Assembly (NCBI GenBank): GCA_001599975.1
Contig: BCIO01000003.1
Coordinates: 3,094,677 to 3,158,676, forward strand
Length of the DNA: 64,000 bases
Origin: Cystobasidiopsis lactophilus
Lineage: Eukaryota > Basidiomycota > Agaricostilbomycetes > Agaricostilbales > Chionosphaeraceae
Direction: 5' to 3'
This document shows, piece by piece, positions 1 to 10,250 of this stretch. The notes under the pieces were generated by a model. It was not told where the DNA came from and made no database searches. It worked only from the letters and a program-made list of their open reading frames with translations. Position numbers and translations under genes: made by a program. Each line of letters opens with the position of its first letter. The first letter of the stretch is position 1.

Positions 1-2565
1 AGGGGCGGTCGATGGCGGCCTCGAGCATCTTGAGCTTCTTCTCCCGGAAGGCGCCTTTGGACAGCGAGTTGGGGAAGGCGCTGCGGCACTTGACCGAGTC
101 GATGTCAATGTCGACGATCACGACTTCTTTCGGCGCGTGAGAGGCCAGAGGGCGGCACGAGTTCTGGAGGCCGAGCAGGTAAGGGCCGGTGTCTTCGACC
201 AAGATGGCGACGTCCCTCGCATGGCAGGACGAGAGCGCCATACCATGCCAGCCGCGGAGCTCGAGGATGTAGCGCATCGCTTCAATGGCCATCGAGAGCA
301 GGATAGGGTACTGGCTGAAGAAGATGACGCGGCCAAGAGGAGCAAGAGCCGCCTCGGCAATGGTCAAGAGGTTGTCGGCGGACAGACAGCTGAAAAGAGG
401 CCACAAGGTGGTGTTCGTCTCGACATGGCTCTCGCTTTGCAAGTTCATCAAGCCAGGGAACCGGGCGACGAAAGAGACAGAGTCCGACCCGGCGCTCACT
501 CGCAAGGTTTCGCCGGGGCGAGGCGCGGGTGTGTTGAGAAAGTTGGACACTGGGTGCATGCTATCAATTTCCGAAAGTCAAATTGGCTAGCAGTGATCGC
601 CTCTTACTTTCCAAAGAGTGGCGAGCAATCTCCGTGTGCCAGCGCGCATACGAGACGCGCAAAGTGTCCAAGAGGATGTCAAAGAGAGGGTAGCGGCTGA
701 CGATGGTCAACGTGTAAGGCAGCCAGAGCGGCAAGTCTTGCTTGGTGGGGAGTTGGGCAGCGGGCAGGTCGAACTCGCTTTCAGAGATGAAAGCCTCGGT
801 CTGTTCCGCATCGGTCTCGGCGCCGCTGAAGAAGCCAGAGGTGGCCGCGTTGTTCTGGATCTTTGACATGCGCGACTCGAGCTTTTGGCCAAACTTGCGG
901 CCCTGCGAAGCGGCCTTTAGCGCCTTGGCCATGTCCTTGGAAGAGCCGTGGTCCAGTGCCTTCTTGATGGCAGCCACGCGGGCCTTATCGGCGTGGGTCC
1001 AGATCGTCAACGAAGCTGCAAAGTAAGTGGTGGTGTCCTGCGTTAGAGACTGGCGGGTCGTTGTGGACTGGACGAAGACGTTCCAGGCCGCGCCGGTGCC
1101 ATGAGCTTGTGAGGTAGGGTCGATCTCGCTATTGGGCAGCTCGAAGGAGAAGTGATGGCATTGGGCCACCGGCGCCAAAGTCGAGGCAACCACTTCGACG
1201 TCGCCCGGGAACGAGAGCCTGTACAACAGATCCCGCCTGAGACGCTATGCAAAGGCCGCAAAGCATTGCAACATACTTCATGGCCTTGGCCGAGATGCGT
1301 GAAACATCAGAGGCCGAGAGCTCGGGCTGGCCCTTGGTGACGGCGCCCCTGCTTTTCTTGCTTTGCTTCTTGATCGCGCCAGACGGCCCGCGCCTGGTAG
1401 AGGTGCCGCCATCGAGCTCATTGAGATCGGAGACGAGCTTCTCGCCGACGACGCTGGTGCCGAGCACTTCGGGGCGGAAGAAGCGCTGAATGGCGCCCGT
1501 CATGTGCGCCGGCTGGTTCTCGTTGGGCTCCACGACGGACCACTGGGCTGGGTTCTTGGGCAGGCCGCAGACGAGGTAGACGCAGCCAAGCTGCGGGTGC
1601 ACGAGCCATCAGCACTAAATCTCGGTGGGCCGATTGAGCTAGATTGACGCACGGTGTTGGCGCCGCGAGCCGGCGAGGCTGAACGAGAGGCCTCCCTGGG
1701 CAGAGGCGAGCTGGGCTGGGACTTGGTGTAGAGGCCATTGGATGCCTTGGGCCGAACGATGGTCGAGACGGTGGAAGCCATGGAGGACTTCGTCTCGCGG
1801 GGCGGCATCGGATACATTTTGTGGCTGATCAGCTCTGAGGGAGTAGTGCTGGCTTGGCTGACGAGAAGCTTGCGAGTAGAGCTCCTGGCCGGGACGGGAG
1901 GGGGCGACGTGGGTGCTTCCGCGTCTGAGTAGGCCGACAGAGGCCGGTTGTCGTCCAAGCGACTCTTGCGCAAAGAGGTGTGAGAGCGAGACTTGGTGAT
2001 GTTGGTCGTTGGCGACTCGGCTTCCGGAGTAGAGGGCAAGGTTGGCGAGACCTTAATTCCAGTTAATGTTTCGCTGTGCACGGCCGCGCTGATCAGAAGG
2101 GGTCAGAGAACAGCAAAAAAGTTGTGGAGGGCGTACATCGCTTTGGGAGATTTGGTGGGCAGGCCGGTGAGGTTGAGCGCCCTGATAGAAGTGGTATCCC
2201 CGCCAGAAGGGTGCTGGCTGCCGCCCAGGAAGGCCGACAATCGATTGTAATCGGCGCCAGCGGATTGCTTGGAAGCGGGAAGCTCAAAGCTCTCGACTGT
2301 GGCCGAGCGGACGCTGCTGAGAGCACATCCTGTTTGAGGCACAACGCCACAACGCACCGTTGATGAAGCTCTTCTTGATGGGAGGGACGGCGGGGGCAAA
2401 AGCGTCTTGGGTCGGGCTGCCTGGTTGCAGGAGCTGTCCAGATCCCAGGCCGGAATTGGGCCCGTCTCGTGAGTGATTGGAGCGCAGGGACGCGCGTGAG
2501 CTGAGCTTGTGCTTGTAGATGGGCAAAGCTTGCTGTCGGTCCTTGGGGGCCGCCGAGAAAGCCAT
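1..2565 (-). CDS. DENN-domain protein, 3' end cut by window edge
   Basis: Probable Rab guanine-nucleotide exchange factor of membrane traffic. I start it at the ATG at 2565 (MAFSAAPKDRQQ). The first about 300 residues are Ser/Pro-rich and look disordered. A uDENN-like part follows (YLVCGLPKNPAQWSVVEPN, near 1580), then the core cDENN signature LPYTLTIVSRYPLFDILLD near 690. Beyond an intron near 555 comes more DENN sequence, including a block near 300-230 (YILELRGWHGMALSS) and the strand KEVVIVDIDIDSV near 120. The last two match the family pattern of a wall-facing loop followed by a VVVDLD strand. Introns are predicted near 2360-2310, 2143-2093, 1650-1605, 1250 and 560. Joining at 2143/2093 keeps the frame (SPKAIAAVHSET). 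The C-terminus lies left of base 1. The subfamily is not resolved. The DENN call itself is fairly secure; the exact start is less so. Confidence 0.75.
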
Positions 2566-3226
2566 TTCCTTCTCGCCTTCTCTTTGGAGCCTTCCGTGAG
2601 ACAAGGCCTTTGTTGATCGCGTCCGCTCTTTGGGCACGCAAGTCGCGCTGACCAAAAGGCTTTTGTGGACTGTTCAGGTGTTGGTGGAGGGCAGGAGAGA
2701 TAGGGCAAACGAGAGATCATCCCATGGCGCCCGAAACGCTCATTTAGCGAAAAGTTGGCGATGAAAGGTCAGAAGCTCCCCCAAGCGGGAGCCTATCCGG
2801 GCCAGTGAGCACACAGATACTCAAGCCATGGCTTCAGAGGAGCGTTGGACAAGCAAGAACGCGAGAACATGGTCAACAGTGGCAACAAGGCAAAGTGGCG
2901 AAAGTCGACGCCTCTCAGACCTGGACCGCGACGAGCTCTCTCCTTCCCCTTCAGAATGATGTTGGATGTACTTGCCACCGACGAGGGCCACAGAAGGTGT
3001 TTATCGAGAGCGTACGAGAATGTGTGCGGACGGTTTTACTCTGCGCCACTCATCCATCGGAGGGATTCCCTCCTTGTCTGTCTTTCGCTTTTCCCTCTCA
3101 TTCCATGCCCATTCTCCAGAGGAGATAGTCAGGTATGTGATTCGGAGGTATCCCGGTCTCAACCGCTGAGATCTGGTCGAACAGCGGCTTGACTGAGCAA
3201 GGCTCACAAACGACGTCTGCCGAAGA
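2566..3226. other. Intergenic region between divergent genes
   Basis: No convincing coding sequence. Short open frames on both strands lack codon bias and family similarity. It should hold the promoters of the DENN gene (minus) and of the secreted protein gene (plus). Confidence 0.5.
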
Positions 3227-4030
3227 ATGCTGTCGAAGACTGTCCTGGCCATCTCTTTGGCAGTCTTGACCCGTGCTCAGAACATAACGTCCGTCTTCTC
3301 GAGCAACGAGGTCGTTCTATGGACTTCGACGCTCTCCTCCTTTTCGACTTGGAAAGAAGTCACGACTTTCCTGTCAACAAGCGACCTCACGACCCACGCT
3401 GTTCTACACCAGACGAATACTATAGTGACCAGGGGCGGACCTGGTCAACCGGACTATACGCTCAGAATTGAGACCATCAACATCGACACGACGGAAATTG
3501 TCCCGGTGGTCACCACTCTTACCTCGACTCGCGAGGTCTCTACGGTCGTGCTCCAGACTGTCAGCGGGGTCTCCACCAAGGTGGACCTGATCACCTCCGT
3601 GTTTGCGGCTCCTGCTCCCCCGGCTCCTTCCGAAACAACACCACCTCCTCCAGCGCCGACTCCCCCGCCGCCTCCTCCAGCGCAGACTCCAGCGCAGACT
3701 CCCCCGCCGCCTCCAGCTACTTCTCAACAGAACTCTTCCACAACGCTCGCGGTCATGACCTCGCTTTCTACCAATATCGCGACGGTCCCAATTACATCCG
3801 CAGAAGAGGTCTCTGGCAGCAGCACCGAGATGCCGGCGCCGCAGAACATGGTGTTGACCCTCACTTCGACTCATTATGTATCCGACATCAATTCACAGGG
3901 CTCGACATCGTCCTCCTGGAGCCGCTTTCCTTCGAACTGCCTTCTTGTTTCTAGCTTGGCCCTCCTCTTTCTGAATGAGCTTGCGGCAAGGTCGTGCTTA
4001 TGGTATCTGTTCTATTGCAGGCGCTATTAA
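3227..4030 (+). CDS. Secreted Ser/Thr/Pro-rich protein, dispersed member of a five-gene family
   Basis: Single exon, 267 codons. A signal peptide (MLSKTVLAISLAVLTRAQ) is followed by a Thr/Ser-rich domain of about 110 residues (TSVFSSNEVVLWTSTLSS, VVLQTVSGVSTKVDLITSVF). Then comes a Pro-rich spacer with runs of PPPPP and AQTP repeats, a second Ser/Thr stretch, and a hydrophobic C-terminal part (NCLLVSSLALLFLNELAA). It is clearly paralogous to the gene at 36985-37692: both carry STW[EK]EV, THAV[IL]HQTN and STK[LV]DLITSVFAAP. It is more distantly related to the three other genes between 32.8 and 36.4 kb. The likely site is the cell wall or surface. Unlike its relatives the C-terminus ends with a polar tail after the hydrophobic stretch, so a GPI anchor is less clear here. 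I recognise no named family. Confidence 0.75.
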   Translation: MLSKTVLAISLAVLTRAQNITSVFSSNEVVLWTSTLSSFSTWKEVTTFLSTSDLTTHAVLHQTNTIVTRGGPGQPDYTLRIETINIDTTEIVPVVTTLTSTREVSTVVLQTVSGVSTKVDLITSVFAAPAPPAPSETTPPPPAPTPPPPPPAQTPAQTPPPPPATSQQNSSTTLAVMTSLSTNIATVPITSAEEVSGSSTEMPAPQNMVLTLTSTHYVSDINSQGSTSSSWSRFPSNCLLVSSLALLFLNELAARSCLWYLFYCRRY

Positions 4031-4136
4031 CGAGCTGGCATAAAGCCTCATAAAGTCCGGGTATTTGTGAAAGGATGGGGGGCGCAGCCGCGCGCCACCG
4101 CCGCTTGACATGCTACCGGACTAACAGTCTATCGCT

Positions 4137-5383
4137 TTACGAGCTCCTAGTCTCCCAGAGTATACTGAGTTTGGAAAAATTACGTTGACGAACGGAACAC
4201 ATGCGTACAGGTGCGAGTTGGTCGTTAGAGTTAGACAGCTCTTCTGGAGGAGCGATGTGAGGTCTGGTGGCAGTGAACTCGGGCTCGGGAGAAGGCGTGT
4301 TAGATGGTGTGGGAGAATAGGCGAACCATGCTGAACGCCCAAAGGCGGATTTGAGCCAGTCCGTGTATCGACTGACGTGGTCCGGCGCACATCCCTGTGC
4401 TTGACAGCTTTCTATGCAGGGGTGCGCTTCCATTCCTTCGACAGTGTCGTCGTCTTCGCCTTCGAGAGGAAGTTCAAAGTCGCAGTACCGATACCCGACC
4501 AAAGCGAATTCGGAGGTGTGAAAGCCTTTCACGCAAGGCCCTTCCAGCATAATGTCCTCGTCATACCGACTTTGGGCATTCGCCGTTCTACCGCAGCAAA
4601 AGTAGGTCCTGCTGAGGCCGGGTTCATAGTCGGTGTTTTGACCATCGTGGGGGATTTGGCACGACGAGGCCGTGTTCTGCAGCTCCGAGTACTGCTCGTG
4701 ACATCTACACGTCCATCAAGAATCCGATAGAAGATTGATCTGACGCATTTCGCATACCGGACATAGTGTAGTGAGTCGTTCGAGCCAGACGCCACCATCA
4801 AGAAGACTTCAGTCGACGCTTTGAACACCTTATCCGAGCGCATTCGATGGCGAACATTCTGCACAGCGATTTGAACTTCGGCGCGTCATTTGCAGCGACA
4901 AAATGCCTACCGCGGCCCATTTGGAGGGCAAGTGGTCAAGTAGCGAAGAAATTGCGGCTGCCTTTTCCGCCTTTGCACCCTTCGCTTTCTCCAGCGCGAC
5001 CTCCTTCTCAACTTCGTAGGCTTCCCGCAAGCGGTTTAGCTCTGCCTCGCGCTGTTGCGTTCGCTCGGCATTTCGTGCCTCGCGCTTTGCCCGCTGCTCA
5101 GGCGTAGTCTCGCGTCTCAAGCCCCGTCCCAGCGGTCGACATAAGTTAAGGGGGGGTGCCTCCCTTGCGGTCGGCATAACCCTATGAAAAATTCAAATTC
5201 GCTGCCCCGGCTTGTGTTATGCCGTCCGCTGGGACGAGGCTTGTGACATGAGTCTAGCTCAGGCGTCTCCGTCTTGACCCCTTCTTTTGTCGAGGCAAGA
5301 CGCTTGTGCGTTTCTTTGGCGGCCAGCAGTTTGCTGGGACCTTTGCCACCAGTGCCCTTGTATGTTTGCTTGGTTCTCGCCAT
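4137..5383 (-). CDS. Predicted protein with histone H3-tail-like N-terminus, charged helix and Cys-rich C-terminal part
   Basis: The ATG at 5383 opens MARTKQTYKGTGGKGPSKLL, then AAKETHKR. This follows the H3 tail ([28 protein letters not shown]) with one residue missing; the positions of K4, K9, K14, K18, K23 and K27 can all be matched. The histone fold does not follow. Instead there is a highly charged stretch (EQRAKREARNAERTQQREAE) that looks like a long helix or coiled coil, then after two predicted introns (4910-4859, 52 nt; 4757-4705, 53 nt; both keep frame) a Cys-rich region (CRTANAQ is out; visible pieces are SRTYFCCGRTANAQ, GPCVKGF, CIESCQAQGC) and a Ser/Pro-rich tail. A 151-bp TIR element with a 10-bp duplication (5096-5266) lies in the helix-coding part. 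Without it, or with splicing across it, the frame is open. I know no protein with this layout. It may be two genes, or a decaying copy; joining all parts into one product is inference. Confidence 0.45.
5096..5266. mobile_element. MITE-like TIR element with 10-bp target-site duplication
   Basis: A perfect direct repeat GCTCAGGCGT lies at 5096-5105 and 5257-5266. The 151 bp between are bounded by imperfect terminal inverted repeats, 5106-5144 and 5217-5255 (39 bp, about 32 matching), with the shared core CGTCCCAGCGG. A third copy of the inner repeat end (GCGGTCGGCATAA) lies at 5167-5179. The element has no coding capacity. A 9-11 bp duplication with long TIRs is typical of Mutator-type (MULE) non-autonomous elements, so that is the best guess. 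The arms differ by about 18 percent, so the insertion is not recent. It sits inside the H3-tail-like gene. Confidence 0.7.
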
Positions 5384-5471
5384 ATTTTGTGGTGAGGCGC
5401 GAACAAGCTTTTGTAAAGGGTTTTCGGGCGCGTCGCCAAGGTTCAAGTCAATGGTGGTGGACCAGCAGCTT

Positions 5472-8469
5472 CTAGCGAGCAATGGACACGTGTAGGGGTT
5501 GGTGTAATAGCAAATGAGAGGGTATTTCTACAGTTGTACATCCGACCGAGATGAGGCAGTCAGCCCTGGCGCAGGTGAGTCGATACCTCCTTGCGGCTCG
5601 GGCGTGTGCTGTGATCGCCTTTCCATTCAGCATCTCCTTAAGAGCTGAAGGGAAGTGGAAGCTCACCCCTTTAGGAATCCCTCGGCCACCCAACGGAGTC
5701 GACACGCCAGGAGTGCCTTCACCCAATGTCTCTGCCACGCTTGAATCTTCAAACGGTCTCGGGCCGATAAGCTTAGTGACGTCCTCTCTGAAAAGGAACG
5801 GCATTAGGAAGACCCAAGTGAATTGGTGGTAAACCGATCAACGCACCTCGAGATGACCTCCTTCTCCAAAAGCATTTTGGCGATCTGCTCCACTTGGTCC
5901 TTGTGGGTCGTCAACAGCTCAAACGTCCGTTGGTGCACGGTCGCCACCAGCTTGCGCACGGCCGCATCCAACATCTCGCCCGTCTTCTCACTGAACGGCT
6001 TTTGGAACGCCTCGCCGTCCCGGTTGCCATACGACACTGGCCCAATATCCGTATTCATGCCATCTGTGAAAAGAGTTCGAGCCCATCAGCTCAGGGTCGA
6101 ATTGACAGGGCCAAAGCACTCCACGCACAGTTGGCGCAAATCTCGAAAGCCATCTTGGTGATCCGCTGCAAGTCGTCCTGCGCGCCAGTCGTGATCTTGC
6201 CGAAGAAGATCTCCTCCGACACTCGCCCGCCGAGCGTCATGCACATTCGGTCCATGAGCTGCTCGGTGGTGTACAGGAAGCGCTCCTTCGGAAGGTAGCT
6301 GGCGTAACCCAGAGCGCCTGTGGGGAATCAAAGCTCAAGTCAGGCCTGGAAGTCCAAAGCAAAGAGATCGAGCAACGCACCGACGCCTCTCGGCACGATG
6401 GATACCTTGAGCAAGGGATCGGCGTGCTCCAAGAACCAGCCGCACACAGCGTGGCCGGCCTCGTGGTAGGCAACCGTCTTCTTCTCTTCTGGGCTGAGCA
6501 CACGGCTCTTCCTTTCCAAGCCGGCAATGACGCGCTCGATGGCCATGTCAAAGTGCTTCTCGCCCACGAACTGAGCATTGAGTCGGGCAGCCACCAAGGC
6601 GGCCTCGTTGCAGACGTTGGCAATGTCGGCTCCGCTGAAGCCGGGAGTGTGAGCAGCGAGCTTTTGAGACAGGTGGGCGATTAAGGGCGAGACCGGCACG
6701 TCGTCCGGCGTCGGGGTGGAGTACATAGATTCGAACTGAGAGGTGGATGGCCGTTGAGGTGTGTCCTCGTCTATTGCTGGAGCGGCAGAAGCTGCTACCG
6801 GAGCAACCTCGGGCGTGGTGGCGGCAGTTGCAGTTACGATGGGTGAGCCTTTAGCTGGGGTGGTGTCAGAAGAAGGAGTTGAGGTCGCGTCTCCCGACGA
6901 AGGTGCATCAGAAGAGGAGGCGGAAGGAGTGGGAGCATCTTCGGCAGGAGTGGCGGCGAGAATTAATGGTTTGAGGTGGACGCGGAAGATCTGCCGCCGC
7001 CCAGAGACATCCGGCAGGCCGATGGCGATTTGCCTGTCAAAGCGACCAGGTCGCATGAGAGCAGGGTCCAGGACGTCCGGCCTATTGGTGCCGGCCAAAA
7101 CGACGACGTGCTCCGAAGTGCCAAAGCCGTCCATCTCGACCAGCAGCTGGTTCAAAGTGGACTCGCGCTCGTCGTTGCCGCCGAACGAGGCCGACTTGCC
7201 GCGCGATTTGCCAATAGCGTCAATCTCGTCGACGAAAATGATGCAGGGAGCGTTCTTGCGGGCGTTGGAGAAGAGGTCGCGCACCCTCGAGGGGCCAACG
7301 CCGACGAACATCTCGACAAACTCTGAGCCAGAGACGGACAAGAACGGCACGCCAGCTTCGCCTGCTGTTGCTTTAGCCAGAAGCGTCTTGCCGGTGCCCG
7401 GTGGGCCAGAGATGATGGCGCCCCTTGGGATTTTGGCACCCAGCCGCTCGTACTTGGCCGGCTCCTTCAAAAACTTGACAAACTCCATGATCTCCTCCTT
7501 GGCCTCGTCCATGCCGGCCACATCGGCAAATTTGGTCTTGATGTTGGAGTCGGCAGTGAACATCTTGGCCCGCGATTTGCCAATGCCAAACAAGCCACCT
7601 CCACCACCACCGAATGGGCCTCCTCCTCCACCACCTGGCATGCCACCACCTGCAGCCCGACGAGAAATGAAGTAGAGGATGCCGACAATGAGCAAGGTGG
7701 GCGTAAAGTTGAGCAGGGTGGACAGCAGCGGCACTTCGTCGTGGTAGGCCACCGGGACGCGCTCGCTGGAGGGGATGCCGAGCTCGTGCTGGGCGTCGTC
7801 GAGCTTGCGCTCAAAGGCCTCAACGGAGCCGATGGAGAAGAAGTAGGTCGCCCGGCCATCGGCGGCCGGCGATTGGGGGTAGAGGACGCCGGTGGCGTTG
7901 GAGTGCAACTGGACGCGGACCTTTGAGCGGTTGACGACGACGAGCTTGTCGACCAAGCCCTTGTCGAGGAAAGCCGTGCGGAACTCTTGCCAGGTGATCT
8001 CCCTCGAGCCGGACTCGGAGTAGGCGGTTTGGAAGGCGAGGTAGGCGATCAAGCTGGCGATGACCAGCGCTGGGATAGGTGGGCCATTGTTTGGCGACGA
8101 GCCGTTGCTGTTGCTGTTGTCGGAGTTGTTGGAGGACTTGTCGTCCTTTTTGCTGTCCTTGGGCGAGGCATTGTCCGATGAGGCGGCCTTGTTGCCCGGC
8201 TTGGACTTTGACAAGCCGCCAAAGAACTCTTCCAGGCCTGTAAATCCCGACCAAGACCCTATGTAAGTGACTCGATCGAGCGCAGGCCAGCAAAGGCAGG
8301 GGAGCAACGCACCCGGTGGCACGGAATCCTGCTTCTCGGCTGCTGGCTTCTTATTGTTCTCGGTAGCAAAGCGCAGGAGCGAGAACGGCTGGCTGCTGAG
8401 GGCGAGCGCAGACCTTCTCAGCGTCGCCGCTGTCCGCAGAGCTGGCGCACGCCGGAGGACGGAGTGCAT
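5472..8469 (-). CDS. AFG3: Mitochondrial m-AAA protease subunit (Afg3/Yta10 type)
   Basis: ATP-dependent zinc metalloprotease of the inner mitochondrial membrane that degrades unfolded membrane proteins and matures some imported ones. The start [16 protein letters not shown] (8469) is an Arg-rich presequence. Two membrane segments follow ([35 protein letters not shown]) with an intermembrane-space domain between, then a Gly-rich linker. The AAA domain has Walker A GPPGTGKT, Walker [13 protein letters not shown] and the second region of homology [16 protein letters not shown]. The protease has HEAGH and a downstream acidic ligand in [12 protein letters not shown]. Introns are predicted at 8312-8259 (54 nt, in frame), and near 6357, 6131 and 5848; the joins restore [14 protein letters not shown] and [14 protein letters not shown]. 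About 85 Ser/Thr/Ala/Pro-rich residues are inserted between the AAA core and its helical lid (about 6958-6700). The last exon is uncertain: the stop may be at 5560 after one more intron, or at 5472. Confidence 0.93.
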
Positions 8470-8839
8470 CGAACAAAAAAGAACACGCAATTGGATGTGG
8501 CCGGCTGCCTCCAAGAAGGGGGATTCTAGTCAAAAGTGAGTCTCCGCGCCCGGCGAGCCTCGGTGAGTTGGCTGGGCTTCTTAGGCTCTCTGAATCAACA
8601 ACAAAGCAAAACCAGAGGGGCGTTGGCAGGACAACCATCGAGCACTCCGGACATCGAGTGCCGGCGAGCTTCGTCATTTGGGTGGCGATCCTGCCTCGCC
8701 CGATGCTGTTGAATTCGACCCAACCGTAAAGATTACAAGCATACAAGTGTGTACACAAAGATCCCCCAACAGAATTCTTACAGCAGGAGACTTATGCCAA
8801 AAATGCAGCGAAAAAGTCATGCGAGTACACCAGGTGGTT
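8470..8839. other. Intergenic region upstream of the m-AAA gene
   Basis: About 370 bp between the m-AAA start and the stop of the arrestin-like gene, both on the minus strand. No gene seen. It should hold the m-AAA promoter and the 3' end of the neighbour. Confidence 0.5.
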
Positions 8840-10250
8840 TCAATCCATCGCAGCATAGCCATCTTGCTCCTCTTCGACGTCGTAGGACGGCGGGACATTG
8901 TCAGGGAGGGTGGGCAACCCTTTGCGAGCGACGGGGTCGCGGAAGAGCCGGGCTGACAAGTGGAGCGGCTTGCTGAGCTCGCTTGATTTGGCCGACAGCA
9001 GCAGAACATCTGTCCATAAACATTCAGCGCAAGGCAAAGGAAGATAGGAAGGACGGACAATTGTTCTCCGCATCACAGGTGCTGATCCGCAAGACATTGT
9101 CCCGGGGTGTGGTCAGGATCCCATTGATGGTCACAGCCGCCACCTGCTCTTGCGCATCTTTTAAGTAGTGGATCGATCCCCGGTGCATCCTAGAGGGCAC
9201 TTCGAGCGGCTCGGACCCTTGTAAGCTGTCGTTGAAGCGCCGCCGCCGGATGAGACACCACAAGTCGAGCTTGAGCGAGTCCTCGCCGAGCAGTGTCTCT
9301 AAGACAGAGGAGCACTCTTCTTTTGTGAGGGGCTGAGCAAGGTGGAGATATAGCTGCTTAGCATGAATCAGCAAATTGGCTCCGTTGAGCTCATGAGACC
9401 TATGAGCTCATAGGATCTATGAGCGCACCTTCCAATTAATCAGCACTCGGTCGGTGTTGTAGGTGATAGCATAGCCAAGCTCGATGACTGAGATGTTGAG
9501 GGCCGGCTGCCGCGTTGCGCGGATGTCGACCTGATCTAAATATTCGTGGTCCCATCTGGCAACGAAGTCTTTGGTTGAGCCCTGCACCCAATCGAGTGGC
9601 ATTAAAAAAGGACTCACTTTCGAGAGAACATGGTCATGATGTTCTCGCGGTCGAGGTCGGAGGAGCGGGCTTCATCGGGCATGGGGAGCATCTTGAACAC
9701 CAGCTTGAGCCTCTTCTTGCTTTTGAACTTAGACGAATACGCCAAGTAGATGTTAAAGGCGTAGGTGATGTCCCACCGAGACAGGGTCGTACTCTGAGCC
9801 GAGGATCTGAAGGTGGAGGTCCAAGTCGGCGGCGCCAGCGAGCACTGGCAGCCTAGGGAGACCGGCAGCTGGAACCGAGTCTCGAAAGTGGTCGAGGTTT
9901 GAAGATCGGAGACGGGCTTGGTGACCTCGTAGAACTTGTGCCGGAGGAGGTTGGCGTCTGACATCGCGCTGTAGGACTGCCCTCGACACTGCACTTCGAT
10001 GGACTTGAGGCCCAGATCCCGAAAAGAGCGGCCATTAGAGGTCTTGATTCGAATGGCAACCGAATCGCCAGGATGAGTACCACTGTCAGGGTAATAGACT
10101 GCCACATCTCAAATGTCAGCCCACTCTGACTCTCGAGAAAGAGCGGGCTAAAATTGGCAGCGCACTGTCCAGTCCGTGCTTGCTGCAGCAGGCCAAGGAG
10201 TCTTGGTAGTCAGGCAAGACATCGCCTGCTCCCGGCGGTGGCGAGGACAT
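8840..10250 (-). CDS. Arrestin-fold protein with C-terminal PPxY motif
   Basis: Predicted start MSSPPPGAGDVLPDYQDS at 10250. A first intron (donor GTGCGC) joins in frame to DNVAVYYPDSGTHPGDSVAI. The body reads as two beta-sandwich halves: a GDSVAIRIKT-like opening strand, LKSIEVQCRGQSYS, FYEVTKPVSDL, ITYAFNIYLAYSSKFKSKKR, then in later exons VIELGYAITYNTDRVLINWK, the piece ending in TINGILTTPRDNVLRIST, and the acidic tail LPDNVPPSYDVEEEQDG. The pattern fits the alpha-arrestin group, which in fungi links membrane transporters to Rsp5-type ubiquitin ligases through PPxY motifs; PPSY here and the N-terminal PDY would fit that role. At about 390 residues it is short for an alpha-arrestin adaptor. 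An intron near 9424-9365 carries a 14-bp palindrome. Family placement rests on fold-like pattern only, so function is moderately sure. Confidence 0.55.
9400..9413. repeat. 14-bp perfect palindrome inside an intron of the arrestin-like gene
   Basis: CTATGAGCTCATAG equals its own reverse complement. It lies in a local near-duplicate of about 17 bp (GAGCTCATGAGACCTAT then GAGCTCATAGGATCTAT, 9387-9420), right after the 5' splice site on the coding strand. It could form a hairpin in the pre-mRNA or mark a replication-slippage event. Confidence 0.6.

Noticed and set aside
3641-3720. Tandem CT/CCG repeats as a microsatellite element
   Set aside because: They code the Pro-rich spacer; the pattern follows codons rather than an independent repeat unit.
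5257-5383. A true histone H3 gene
   Set aside because: Only the first about 28 residues resemble H3; the strongly conserved H3 fold is absent downstream in every frame, so it is not an H3 gene.
6761-7675. 304-codon open frame antisense to the m-AAA gene
   Set aside because: It mirrors conserved m-AAA codons (including a Pro run from the Gly-rich linker); no independent start, splice or homology signal.
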